A stretch of DNA of 64,000 bases from Streptomyces sp. NBC_00691 (GTDB lineage: Bacteria; Actinomycetota; Actinomycetes; Streptomycetales; Streptomycetaceae). The stretch lies in contig NZ_CP109007.1 of assembly GCF_036226665.1 (NCBI RefSeq), forward strand, positions 7,440,001 to 7,504,000, in the 5' to 3' direction. The translations under genes were made by a program, and so were the position numbers. The notes beneath the pieces were generated by a model that was not told the DNA's origin, ran no database searches, and saw nothing but the letters and a program-made list of their open reading frames with translations. Of this stretch, positions 49,628 to 57,767 are shown in pieces (position 1 is the stretch's first letter; every line of letters begins with the position of its first letter).

Positions 49628-50395
49628 TCAGAGGGAGCGGCGCAGGACGCCGCCCATGGTGATGCGGTCGCCGCGGAACCGGATGAACTCCAGGTCCACC
49701 GGCCGTCCGTCGGGCAGACAGGTCAGCCGCTCCAGCATCAGGACGGCGGCCCCGCGCGGGGCCTGGAGCACGGCGGCGGAGTGCGCGTCGGCGTTGACGG
49801 CCTCCAGGGTGATCTCCGCGTGGCCGAGCGGACCGCCGGTCAACTGCTCCAGGAGCCGGAACACATCGGTGTTCTCCAGGTCGCAGCCGAGGAGTTCGCC
49901 GCCGATGTCCATCGGGAGGTACGACAGGTCGAGGGAGAGCGGCAGCCCGTTGAGCCGGCGCAACCGCTCGACGCAGAGCACGTCGGAGTGCTCCGGCAGC
50001 CCCAGCCGGTGGGCCACCGGCGCCGGAGCGGCGACCGGCCCCATGGTCCGGACCTCGTTGGTGACCTGCCCGTGCTCGCGCAGGGTCTCGGCGAGCCCCT
50101 GGAGCCGGTCCAGGCCGTGCGGGTACTTCTCGCACACCACCACCGTGCCGACTCCCGGCTGCCGTGCGACGATCTGCTCGCCGCGCAGCAGGTCGAGCGC
50201 CTGCCGGACGGTGTTCCGGCTGGCCCGGTAGTCGGACGCGATCACGTCCTCCAGCGGCAGGACCCCGCCGGGGAAGCCGCCCGCCAGGATCTGATGACGC
50301 AGCAGGTCGGCGAGCTGCCGTGCCCGGTCCGCACGCAGCCGCAGACGGCGGGCGGCGGCGACGGGTCGGGCGGCGGAGGCGGGTTCGGCGGGCAT
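49628..50395 (-). CDS. GntR family regulator with UTRA ligand-binding domain
   Basis: A 255-residue regulator of the HutC subfamily: the winged helix is at about residues 25-85 (QLADLLRHQILAGGFPGG, then IASDYRASRNTVRQALDLLRGE and VGTVVV), followed by the chorismate-lyase-like UTRA domain (about 105-250, VERLRRLNGLPLSLDLSYLPMDIG and VDLEFIRFRGDRITMGGVL). It is the first gene of the strand-uniform block with the ferredoxin, ABC importer and flavoprotein, and so is the likely local regulator responding to the imported compound or its product. The ATG at 50395 is preferred to an upstream in-frame ATG that would add unrelated residues. Confidence 0.88.
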   Translation of the reverse strand: MPAEPASAARPVAAARRLRLRADRARQLADLLRHQILAGGFPGGVLPLEDVIASDYRASRNTVRQALDLLRGEQIVARQPGVGTVVVCEKYPHGLDRLQGLAETLREHGQVTNEVRTMGPVAAPAPVAHRLGLPEHSDVLCVERLRRLNGLPLSLDLSYLPMDIGGELLGCDLENTDVFRLLEQLTGGPLGHAEITLEAVNADAHSAAVLQAPRGAAVLMLERLTCLPDGRPVDLEFIRFRGDRITMGGVLRRSL

Positions 50396-50562
50396 GGCAA
50401 GGAACGTAGCGGCGGGCCGCGCCGGATGGTGTTGCGGCAGTATTGCGCCACCTGACATCCCGTATGCACCGCCCTGACCTGCGATGATTCCGGACGGGTG
50501 CAGAGATCCGCCACCCTGCCGCCCACCACGTGGACGCCTGGCCGCCCACCATGCGGGAAGGG

Positions 50563-51486
50563 TCAGCCGGCCCGGGCCTCGACCTGGAGGTGCAGGGCGA
50601 CGGAGAGCTGGTGGTGGAGCGCGCCGAGCACCGGCTCGCCCGGCGCGAACAGGCCGGCCGCGAGCTTCCAGTACCGGGTGATCACCGGCCCGTCGCTCCG
50701 GGCGAGCAGCGGGAGCAGCCCGCGCCTGAAATCGGGGGAGTCCACCGTCCCGCGCGCGCGGGCGTAGGCGGCGACGAAACAGTCCAGCGCGCCACCCTCC
50801 CGCAGGGCGCGCCCGGCCTCACGTTCCACGGCGGCCAGGGCGTACGCCTCCGCCAGACCCTCGTACAGCACGGCCGGGCGGTACTCGCCGTCCGGCAGCG
50901 GCGGCGCCGGCCGCGACTCGGGGAGGTGGACGCGCGGATCGGACACCAGGGCGTGCAGCCGGGCGAAGTCGAGGACCTGTCCGGGGCTCGGTTCCTCCGG
51001 AAGCCTCGGCACCACCGAGTCGAGCACCGTGGACACCACCCGCGCCGGCAGCCGAACGGGGAGGTTCCGGCGCCAGAACCGGGCCAGGGCCGCCGTGTCG
51101 GGCGGCACGGACACCGCGCCGATCAGCCGCAGCCGCCCGGCCCGCTCCCCGGGAGGACAGTCCTGGAGCAGCCGCAACGAGGCCTCGCGCCAGCGCAGCG
51201 CGGCCAGTTGCGACTCCAGCTTCCGCAACTGCCCCGTGACGACCTCCTCCAGGGCCTCGTCCCGGGCGAGGACCCGCTCGACCTCGGGGACGGGCAGACC
51301 GAGACCGCGCAGGGACCGGATCAGCCGGAGCCGGTCGAGCGCCCCCGCCCCGTACCGCCGATGCCCACCGGAACTGCGCCCGGCCTCGGGCAGCAGCCCC
51401 CGGTCGGAGTAGTACCGCACGGCCTTCACACCGACACCGGCCCGCCGGGCGAGCTCTCCGATGCTCCACAGTCCCTCGGACACCAT
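50563..51486 (-). CDS. MerR family transcriptional regulator
   Basis: A 307-residue regulator with the MerR winged helix at residues 6-70 (WSIGELARRAGVGVKAVRYYSDRGLLPEAG, read in parts) and a dimerisation helix near 95-125. The remaining 180 residues form a C-terminal domain rich in Arg/Leu that I do not recognise and that may bind an inducer. It is divergent from a two-domain hydrolase. The shared 120-base region holds a promoter with 19-base spacing and a central palindrome, the hallmark of MerR control, directed at the hydrolase gene. Confidence 0.9.
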   Translation of the reverse strand: MVSEGLWSIGELARRAGVGVKAVRYYSDRGLLPEAGRSSGGHRRYGAGALDRLRLIRSLRGLGLPVPEVERVLARDEALEEVVTGQLRKLESQLAALRWREASLRLLQDCPPGERAGRLRLIGAVSVPPDTAALARFWRRNLPVRLPARVVSTVLDSVVPRLPEEPSPGQVLDFARLHALVSDPRVHLPESRPAPPLPDGEYRPAVLYEGLAEAYALAAVEREAGRALREGGALDCFVAAYARARGTVDSPDFRRGLLPLLARSDGPVITRYWKLAAGLFAPGEPVLGALHHQLSVALHLQVEARAG

Positions 51487-51536
51487 GGCCTCAGTGTGAG
51501 GTACGGCCCCTCCCCGGAGCCCGTTTCCACGGCTCC

Positions 51537-51567
51537 TTGAATCTCCCCCAGGGGGAGTTCCTAGCGT
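51537..51567 (+). promoter_or_regulatory. MerR-type promoter (19-bp spacer) with central palindrome
   Basis: -35 TTGAAT (51537-51542) and -10 TAGCGT (51562-51567) are 19 bases apart, and the perfect palindrome CTCCCCC-A-GGGGGAG (51543-51557) fills the spacer. The stretched spacing is what MerR proteins untwist upon activation. It points toward the hydrolase gene at 51607. Confidence 0.8.
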
Positions 51568-51606
51568 GACGGCGAGGCATCGCCGAGGAGTCGCGAGGAG
51601 ACGAAC

Positions 51607-53151
51607 ATGACCGTGTTTGTGCTGGTGTCGGGCCCGTTCACCGGTGGCTGGGTCTGGGAGGAGACCGTGGCCCGGCTCCGGGCGGCGGGTTCGCAGGCGT
51701 ATCCCGTGACCCTCCCGGGAACGGGGGACCGGCGGGTCGACACCGGGATCGACCTGGAGACGCACATCCGGGACCTGGTGCGGCTGATCGACGGCATCCC
51801 GTTGTCCCGCGTGGTGCTCGTCGGGCACGGCTACGGGCTCCACCCCGTCCTCGGCGCCGCCGACCGGCGTCCCGAGCGCGTCGCCCGGATCGTCTCCCTC
51901 GACACCGGCCTGCCCGAGGACGGAGAGGCCGCCGCGCGCTCCGTGCCCGACCCCGAGGTACGGACACGACTGGCCGGCGGTGACGGCGCCCACGGGGCCG
52001 CTACGGACGGGGCCGGTACGTGGATCGCGCCGCCCGAGGCGGGCGGCTGGTCCCGCTGGGGCAGCACCGAGGGCGTCCCGGCCCAGGCGCTCGGCCGACT
52101 CGACCGCCTCGCCGCACCGCAGCCGGTCCGCACGCTCACCCAGCCGCTCCGGCTGACCGGCGCGGCCGCCGCCCTTCCGGTCACCGGCGTGCTGTGCAAC
52201 GCCAACGGCTCCAGCGTCGACCTGGTGCAGATGCTGGTGGACTCGGGGCCGCCCCGGTTCCGGGCGCTCGCCGACGACAGGATCCGCTTCATCGACCTCG
52301 GCACCGGTCACTGGCCGATGCTCTCCGCCCCCGAGGAGCTGGCCGAGGTGCTGCGCCGGGCGGCGGCCGGGGAGGGCCGTCGGGTGACCGCGCCCGAAGG
52401 CTCGGACGAACGGCCGACGCACCTGCTGCCCTTCCTCCTCGACGTACCCGAGGTGCCGCGCGAGCGGCGAGGACGGGTCGATCTGCACCTGCCGGGCGGA
52501 CTCGGGTCGCCGACCGCGGGCGGCGGGCCCCGGCCGGCCGTCGTCTTCGTCCACGGCGGCCCGGTCGCCCCCGAGCAGCGGCCCACCCCGCGGGACACCC
52601 CGTTCCTCCTCGGTTACGCCCGCTACGCGGCGAGTCTCGGCGCGATCGGCGTCACCCTGGACCACCGGCTGCACGGCATCGCCGACCTGCCCCTCGCGGC
52701 CGACGACCTCGCCGAGGCCGTCGCCCTCGTCCGCGCCGACCCGCGCGTCGACGGGGAGCGGATCGCGCTCTGGTTCTTCTCCGTGGGCGGACTCCTCGCG
52801 GCGGACTGGCTGGCCGCGCCCCCGCCGTGGCTGCGCTGTCTGGCGGCGAGCTACCCCGCCCTGGCCCCGCTCCCCGGCTGGGGCGGCGTGGAGTCCCGCT
52901 TCCGGCCCGTCGACCTCGTGGGTACGGCGGGCGGCCCCCCGATCGTGCTCACCCGGGCCGGACGGGAGCACCCGGCGTTCGCGGCGACGGTCGAGGAGTT
53001 CCTGGCCGCCGCCGGGAAGAGCGGGGCGGCCGTCGAGACCGTCGACGTCCCGCACGGCCGCCACAGCTTCGAACTGGTCGACCCCACCGAGGAGTCCCGC
53101 GCGTGCGTGGAGCGGGCGATGCGCTCCGTGCTCGGGCATCTGAGGGACTGA
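51607..53151 (+). CDS. Fusion of two alpha/beta-hydrolase domains, the first lacking the catalytic serine
   Basis: A 514-residue protein. Residues 1-255 are a salicylate-esterase/hydroxynitrile-lyase-like hydrolase (FVLVSGPFTGGWVWEETVARL) but the nucleophile elbow reads VGHGYG where GHSYG is expected, so Ser is Gly; the late His is kept (GTGHWPML). Residues 275-514 are a dienelactone-hydrolase/S9-like domain with VFVHGGP, an FFSVGG elbow that keeps Ser, and HGRHSFE near the C-terminus. Thus one domain looks catalytic and the other possibly structural or ligand-binding. The divergent MerR regulator and 19-bp promoter indicate inducible expression. Confidence 0.8.
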   Translation: MTVFVLVSGPFTGGWVWEETVARLRAAGSQAYPVTLPGTGDRRVDTGIDLETHIRDLVRLIDGIPLSRVVLVGHGYGLHPVLGAADRRPERVARIVSLDTGLPEDGEAAARSVPDPEVRTRLAGGDGAHGAATDGAGTWIAPPEAGGWSRWGSTEGVPAQALGRLDRLAAPQPVRTLTQPLRLTGAAAALPVTGVLCNANGSSVDLVQMLVDSGPPRFRALADDRIRFIDLGTGHWPMLSAPEELAEVLRRAAAGEGRRVTAPEGSDERPTHLLPFLLDVPEVPRERRGRVDLHLPGGLGSPTAGGGPRPAVVFVHGGPVAPEQRPTPRDTPFLLGYARYAASLGAIGVTLDHRLHGIADLPLAADDLAEAVALVRADPRVDGERIALWFFSVGGLLAADWLAAPPPWLRCLAASYPALAPLPGWGGVESRFRPVDLVGTAGGPPIVLTRAGREHPAFAATVEEFLAAAGKSGAAVETVDVPHGRHSFELVDPTEESRACVERAMRSVLGHLRD

Positions 53152-53198
53152 CCGACGGCCGGCGCCGCTCCGCTCGGCGCGTACACGAGACGTCGAAA

Positions 53199-53228
53199 AT
53201 AGTAGCCATATACATAGTAGCCATGTAC
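53199..53228. promoter_or_regulatory. Tandem 15-bp direct repeat upstream of the MarR pair
   Basis: ATAGTAGCCATATAC and ATAGTAGCCATGTAC are adjacent copies (14/15 identical) ending 10 bases before the GTG start at 53239. The AT-rich repeat likely combines a promoter with operator sites for one of the MarR proteins. Confidence 0.65.
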
Positions 53229-53238
53229 GGTATTCAGG

Positions 53239-53721
53239 GTGAGTTCAGCAACCGAAGGCGCCTCGGCCGGATTTCTCGTCTGGCGCCTCTCCATGAAGTG
53301 GCGTGTGGCCGTCGACCGGGCGGTCGGACCGCTGGGCCTGACCCACGCCCAGTACGTGGTCATGGCGTCGTTGTACGGCATGTCGCTCTCCGGACTGCGG
53401 CCCAGCCAGCGCGGGCTCGCCGACCGGACGGGAATGGAGGCGTTGTACGTCTCCAAACTCGCCCGCGCCCTGGAGGCGAACGGGCTCCTGGACCGCACCC
53501 GCGACCCGGACGACCCGCGCGCCATGCGCCTGTCGCTCACCGAGCAGGGGCTCGACGTCACGGGCCGGGCGATCACGGTCGTCCAGGGACTCCTGGACCA
53601 GTTGCTGGGGCCGCTCGGGGGCCGGACCGGCACGCGTACCCGGGAGTTCACCCGTGAGCTGGCCCTCCTGCTCGACGTACCTCTTGATCCGCACAGCGAG
53701 AACGATGAGGAGCAGTCATGA
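53239..53721 (+). CDS. MarR family transcriptional regulator (first of a tandem pair)
   Basis: A 160-residue winged-helix protein: VDRAVGPLGLTHAQYVVMASL, PSQRGLADRTGMEALYVSKL, ARALEANGLLDRTRDPDD and PRAMRLSLTEQGLDV give the full MarR core including the wing. GTG start at 53239, almost directly after a tandem 15-bp repeat with weak ribosome site. Its stop overlaps the ATG of a second MarR-like gene by 4 bases. The acidic tail (SENDEEQS) is unusual. Confidence 0.88.
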   Translation: MSSATEGASAGFLVWRLSMKWRVAVDRAVGPLGLTHAQYVVMASLYGMSLSGLRPSQRGLADRTGMEALYVSKLARALEANGLLDRTRDPDDPRAMRLSLTEQGLDVTGRAITVVQGLLDQLLGPLGGRTGTRTREFTRELALLLDVPLDPHSENDEEQS

Positions 53722-54176
53722 CCACCACCTCCACCACCGCCCCCCGCGCCAACGGCCGGGTCCTGGCCCTGGCGCACCACGCGGGACGCGTCCTCCTGGA
53801 AGGCGTCCTGACCCGTCACGGCATCACGTTCCACCAGAGCGTCACCCTGCGGGCCGTCGCGGTCGCGGGCGAGTCCGTCGGCCGCGACGAGCTCGTCGGC
53901 GACGTCACCGGTTCCCTGAAGACCGACGCGTCGGTCGTGACCGGCGTGATCGAGGAGCTGACGGCCGCGAAGCTGCTGGAAGCGGATCCGGCGGAGGCGG
54001 ACCGTGTGCGACTCACCGACGCCGGCCGGACGTCGTACGAGACGACCACGGCCGAATCCGCCGAGATCGCGGCCCGGCTGTACGAGGGCATCCCCGACGA
54101 GGACCTGGTGATCACCGGCCGCGTGCTGACCCTGATCACGGACCGCGCCAACGCCGAACTGGCCGCCGGCGCCTGA
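53718..54176 (+). CDS. MarR-like winged-helix protein (second of a tandem pair)
   Basis: A 152-residue protein with a diverged MarR-type core: LALAHHAGRVLLEGVLTRHGI, FHQSVTLRAVAVAGESVGRD and ASVVTGVIEELTAAKLLEAD, then VRLTDAGRTSYETTT as the wing region. It overlaps the first MarR gene by 4 bases and is thus made from the same transcript. Possibilities are a heterodimer partner or an antagonist. No other gene belongs to the operon. Confidence 0.8.
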   Translation: MTTTSTTAPRANGRVLALAHHAGRVLLEGVLTRHGITFHQSVTLRAVAVAGESVGRDELVGDVTGSLKTDASVVTGVIEELTAAKLLEADPAEADRVRLTDAGRTSYETTTAESAEIAARLYEGIPDEDLVITGRVLTLITDRANAELAAGA

Positions 54177-54320
54177 GGAACCTCGCCGGAACGCAGCAGG
54201 GTCCGCGACGAGAACCTCCGGGACATCTTCGTGGCCCCGCCGCCCCGGACGGAGGGGAGGACGCCCGGTCGCGTGACGTCCGCCATGGCCGCAGCGCGAC
54301 GGTTCTGGTCAACTCTCCCC

Positions 54321-55253
54321 ATGCGCCGCACTCTTCTCCACCGCCTCACCCGATCCCATCGCTCGGCACTCCCCGCCGTCGCCGGCCTCCTCCTGCTCAC
54401 CGCGTGCGGGTCCGGGGGCGAGACGGCCGGCCCACCTCCGGTGTGCGGTCCCGGATCGAACCCCTCCGCGAGTGCCGAGACGCCCACACCGGCCGCCACC
54501 ACGGACGAGGACGGCGTCACGGTCCTCGGGACCGGTGGAGGGGCCGACTCCGGTGCCTCCGCCCGCCCCTGCGCGGTGTACACCCTCACCAACAGAGAGC
54601 CCCAGCCCTTCACCTACGTCGTCACCATCGCCTTCCGGTCGGAATCGGGCCGGGCACTCGGCAACGTCGACGACACCGTCGAGACCGTCGCCCCCGGCCG
54701 TACGGTCCGGCGTACCGTCAACGGCTCCGGCCTTTCCCCCGACGCCGTCGGCACGGCCGACGCGAAGGTCCTGAAGGTGCGCGGCTTCCCGACCGCCGAG
54801 GCGCCGAGCACGAGCGGTGCCTGTCCGCCCACCGGCGTGCGGGTGTACGCCGACGAAGGCGACGCCGCCATGGGGCTGCGGGTCGTCGGGCTCCACCTGG
54901 AGAACTGCGGCACCCGCCCGTACCGCCTCAACGGCTACCCCCGGATCGAGATCCGCGACGAGGACCACGAGCGCGTCGGAAGCGTGTCGATCGTCCAGGG
55001 CGGTGAGGCCATCGCCGGAGGCACCGGCGCCGAGGGGCCGCCGAGACGGCTCGAACTGCTGCCGGGCGAGCGGGCGCACGCCGGACTGGTCTGGCGCAAC
55101 ACCGTCGAGGGGGGAGTCGACGGGCCCGTGAACGCCCCCTACGCGCGCGTGTGGGCGAAGCCCGGCGCCGCCCCGGTGACGGTGATCCCCGAACTCGACC
55201 TCGGTACGACGGGCAGGCTCGGTGTCGGCCCCTGGAAGAAGGACGAGGAGTAG
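54321..55253 (+). CDS. DUF4232 lipoprotein
   Basis: A 310-residue exported lipoprotein: signal (HRSALPAVAGLLLL) with lipobox LTAC at about residue 29, a Gly/Pro/Ser linker, a FxxExxP-like beta domain with ALGNVDDTVETVAPGRT, and a C-terminal DUF4232 domain (CPPTGVRVYADEGDAAMGLRV, ENCGTRPYRLNGYPRIEI). The paired cysteines probably form disulfides. The ATG at 54321 is chosen because it directly precedes the signal; earlier in-frame starts at 54231 add nothing recognisable. Extracytoplasmic role unknown. Confidence 0.82.
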   Translation: MRRTLLHRLTRSHRSALPAVAGLLLLTACGSGGETAGPPPVCGPGSNPSASAETPTPAATTDEDGVTVLGTGGGADSGASARPCAVYTLTNREPQPFTYVVTIAFRSESGRALGNVDDTVETVAPGRTVRRTVNGSGLSPDAVGTADAKVLKVRGFPTAEAPSTSGACPPTGVRVYADEGDAAMGLRVVGLHLENCGTRPYRLNGYPRIEIRDEDHERVGSVSIVQGGEAIAGGTGAEGPPRRLELLPGERAHAGLVWRNTVEGGVDGPVNAPYARVWAKPGAAPVTVIPELDLGTTGRLGVGPWKKDEE

Positions 55254-55268
55254 CGCCCCCTCCGCACG

Positions 55269-56606
55269 TCACGGGTGGGAGAAGACACCCACCATCCGGG
55301 TGTCCGGGTTGCTGCTCATCCCGACGATCGCACCCCCGTCGGCGCGGTTGGCACGCGCGTGCGTGCCCGCGTACCCCTCGTCGGTGAGGAAGACGCCGAG
55401 CGCCGCGATCCAGTCGTCGACGTCACCGGTCGCCGGGTCGTACACCGGCTCCGGCCTGGGTACGACCCGCTCCTGCGCCACGTAACCACCGCGCCCCACG
55501 GCGGCGCGCATCGCCTCGTCCCACTCCGCGGCCGTGCACTCCCAGCCGACGAAGGTGTCCAGCCCGCCGTACCCGGCGCCCGGCTTGAGGATCAGCCGTT
55601 CCCGCCGCTCCCGGCAGAGATCGACCAGCTCGACGGCCGCGGAGGTGTGGAGCGTGCGGCTCCACGGCAGGACCCGGTCGACGAGCGCCCGCTCGTCGGC
55701 GTCGAACGAGCTGCGCCGACGCGGATCGGTGAGCAGGGCGAGGGCGCCCTTGTTCGCGTAGAAGCCGCTCTCGAGCGAGGTGAACAGGACGGTCCGGCCG
55801 GCCCGGTGGGCGCGGAAGAACGGCTCCGCCGCGTCGGGACCCGCCGGGTCGTCGAGCAGCTGACTCGCCGCGAAGTTCCGCAGGACGAGGTCCAGCGGGG
55901 TGCCGTCCAGGGTGAGTTTTCCGTCGGCCCGGGTGCGTACGTCGTCGATCTCCCCGATCCGCAGATCGATGCCCTGCCGGGCCATCGCCTCGACCGTGGC
56001 CCGCATGAGCCGTCCGTACGGGGCGACGCCGCCGCGCCCCTCGATCAGCCCTACCACCGGGTCCCCGCCGCCGGACAGCGCCGGTTCGGCGCGGTCGCGC
56101 AGGACGGCGGCCGTCCGCGCGGCGATGTCCACGTGGTCGAGCCGGTGCACGCGCGCGAAGTCCGCGAACTCGGGGACGCCCAGCAGGCCTTGGTTGAACA
56201 CGGCCATGTCGAGACCGCCGACCTCGCTGCCGAGGTTGAGTTCCAGGAGCCTGTACCCGGCGCCGTCGTGATAGGCGTCGGCGCGGCCGAACTTGGCCGG
56301 GACGCCGGAGCCGCCCCGGCGGAGCAGCGCGGCGAGGGGAGGAGCGATCCCGACCTCCGCCGCGTACCGGTCGACGTCCCCGTCGAAGAGCCGGAGCGGC
56401 AGGGACACGAGCAGTTCGAAGAGGCCCTCCAGGTCCCGCGCGAAGGCGGCCGTCTCCGGGGCCCGTACGAACCAGGGGCGGGGCAGCAGATGAGCGCGCC
56501 ACGCCTCCTCGAAGGCCGGCGGCAGCTCGGCGCGCGCCACGGCCTCGGCGAGCCCGCGGTTGCCGGCCAGGCACTCGTCCACGTATGTCCGGCTCAGATC
56601 GGTCAT
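55269..56606 (-). CDS. ATP-grasp-like ligase of unknown function
   Basis: A 445-residue cytoplasmic protein. LLELNLGSEVGGLDMAVFNQG (about 117-137) and, much later, RLILKPGAGYGGLDTFVGWE (about 339-358) with YVAQERVVP resemble the circularly permuted or glutathionylspermidine-synthase-like ATP-grasp fold, where the K-P-x-x-G-x-G-G loop contacts ATP. Substrates of this branch are often peptides or amino acids, joined by acyl phosphate chemistry. No peptide precursor, transporter or biosynthetic neighbour is visible, so the product cannot be guessed. The ATG at 56606 gives a plausible N-terminus. Confidence 0.7.
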   Translation of the reverse strand: MTDLSRTYVDECLAGNRGLAEAVARAELPPAFEEAWRAHLLPRPWFVRAPETAAFARDLEGLFELLVSLPLRLFDGDVDRYAAEVGIAPPLAALLRRGGSGVPAKFGRADAYHDGAGYRLLELNLGSEVGGLDMAVFNQGLLGVPEFADFARVHRLDHVDIAARTAAVLRDRAEPALSGGGDPVVGLIEGRGGVAPYGRLMRATVEAMARQGIDLRIGEIDDVRTRADGKLTLDGTPLDLVLRNFAASQLLDDPAGPDAAEPFFRAHRAGRTVLFTSLESGFYANKGALALLTDPRRRSSFDADERALVDRVLPWSRTLHTSAAVELVDLCRERRERLILKPGAGYGGLDTFVGWECTAAEWDEAMRAAVGRGGYVAQERVVPRPEPVYDPATGDVDDWIAALGVFLTDEGYAGTHARANRADGGAIVGMSSNPDTRMVGVFSHP

Positions 56607-56665
56607 CTGCGTCGCTCGCTTCCCTGAGGAATCGGGTACGTGATCGGAAGGGCGAGCAGACTACC

Positions 56666-56707
56666 GCCCGGAGCCCGGAGCCCGGAGCCTGGAGCCCGGA
56701 GCCCGGA
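56666..56707. repeat. Heptanucleotide tandem repeat (GCCCGGA, 6 copies)
   Basis: Six adjacent copies of GCCCGGA, the fourth with a single C-to-T change (GCCTGGA). It lies in the 266-base gap between the ATP-grasp gene and the GPP34 gene, about 60 bases upstream of the former. Nothing else is recognised in this gap. Confidence 0.9.
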
Positions 56708-56872
56708 GGCGAGGTCCCGACCGCGGCGCGCCGCACCCGCTCGCCTGCGTTAGCGGAACGTGAGTGAGACGTGAGTGGCGGGAGGGAGAGTTGTGGGCGG
56801 ACCGGGGCGGGCCGTGGGGGCCTGCCCCGGCCCGCTCCGCACGGCGAGCCGGACAGCGTCCTCCGCGCCCGT

Positions 56873-57538
56873 TCAGCTGGTGACCGCCACCACCGTGGCC
56901 GTCGTGACCACGAGCATCGCGGCCTGCATGTCCCGGATCGCCCGGCGTACGCCCTCCGCGGCCCACTGCCCGGCCGTCAGCTCCTCCAGGCGGGCGGCGA
57001 CCTCCTTGCGAGGCATGTCGGGGAAGGCGAGGCGGTGGAGCCTGGCACCGTGGATCAGGGCGAGGAGCCCCGTCGTGCGGGCGCTGTGGGCCGGCCCGTC
57101 GGCGAGGACCGTGTGCAGTCTGGCCCGCAGCTCGCGCTCGACCGAGCCGTCGGCCTCCGGGTAGCGGACGACGGGGAAGAGGCCCATCACCCGCTGCCGC
57201 TCCTCACGCACCAGACCGCGCTCGCGGAGGCTCTCGACCGTGGCCTTCACCGCCTTGAGGTGGTCCTTCGTCAACCACTCGGTGACCTTCGGCGCATTGC
57301 CCTTCTTCGCGCACCAGGCCGTGACCTGCCGCAGCCGGTCGTCGAGCAGCGGCACCTCGGTGGGCGTCGCGTCCGTCACCCGCAGCCGTCCGTCGTCCAC
57401 CGACACGCGTCCCGCCAGGACGAGATCGAGCAGGATGCCGCCCGCGACCGCCCACGCGGCGGTCTGCCGCTCCTGCGCGACCCCGGACACATCGTCCAGG
57501 GACAGCAGCATGATCTCCTCCGCGAGCGTGACCGCCAC
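56873..57538 (-). CDS. GOLPH3/VPS74 (GPP34) family protein
   Basis: A 221-residue, mostly helical cytoplasmic protein matching the GPP34 fold: TLAEEIMLLSLDDVSG at the start, WAVAGGILLDLVLAGRVSVDDGRLRV (in parts), then LRERGLVREE and TGLLALIHGARLHRLAF. In eukaryotes GOLPH3 binds phosphatidylinositol-4-phosphate at the Golgi; bacterial members are common in Streptomyces with unknown roles. GTG start at 57538 with AAGGGG upstream. It is monocistronic. A hydrophobic C-terminal helix (MLVVTTATVVAVTS) might touch the membrane. Confidence 0.85.
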   Translation of the reverse strand: MAVTLAEEIMLLSLDDVSGVAQERQTAAWAVAGGILLDLVLAGRVSVDDGRLRVTDATPTEVPLLDDRLRQVTAWCAKKGNAPKVTEWLTKDHLKAVKATVESLRERGLVREERQRVMGLFPVVRYPEADGSVERELRARLHTVLADGPAHSARTTGLLALIHGARLHRLAFPDMPRKEVAARLEELTAGQWAAEGVRRAIRDMQAAMLVVTTATVVAVTS

Positions 57539-57767
57539 CCCGTACCCCTTACCTTCCGCGTGCGACCGTCCGCACGCGCGCGTGTGCGGCGCCCCGAGAC
57601 GTCGACCGTCCCCCGGCGCCCTTCGTCCCTGAGGACGACGGGAACACGGGTGCGGTTCCCGTCGGCGTGCCGCCCTCCGCTGTGACCTGCGTCGTTCTCC
57701 GGGTGCGGCGGAATTCGGGGCGCGCTCTGGTCTGGACCGCAGCGGGTCGGGGCGTCAAGCTCTCGCT

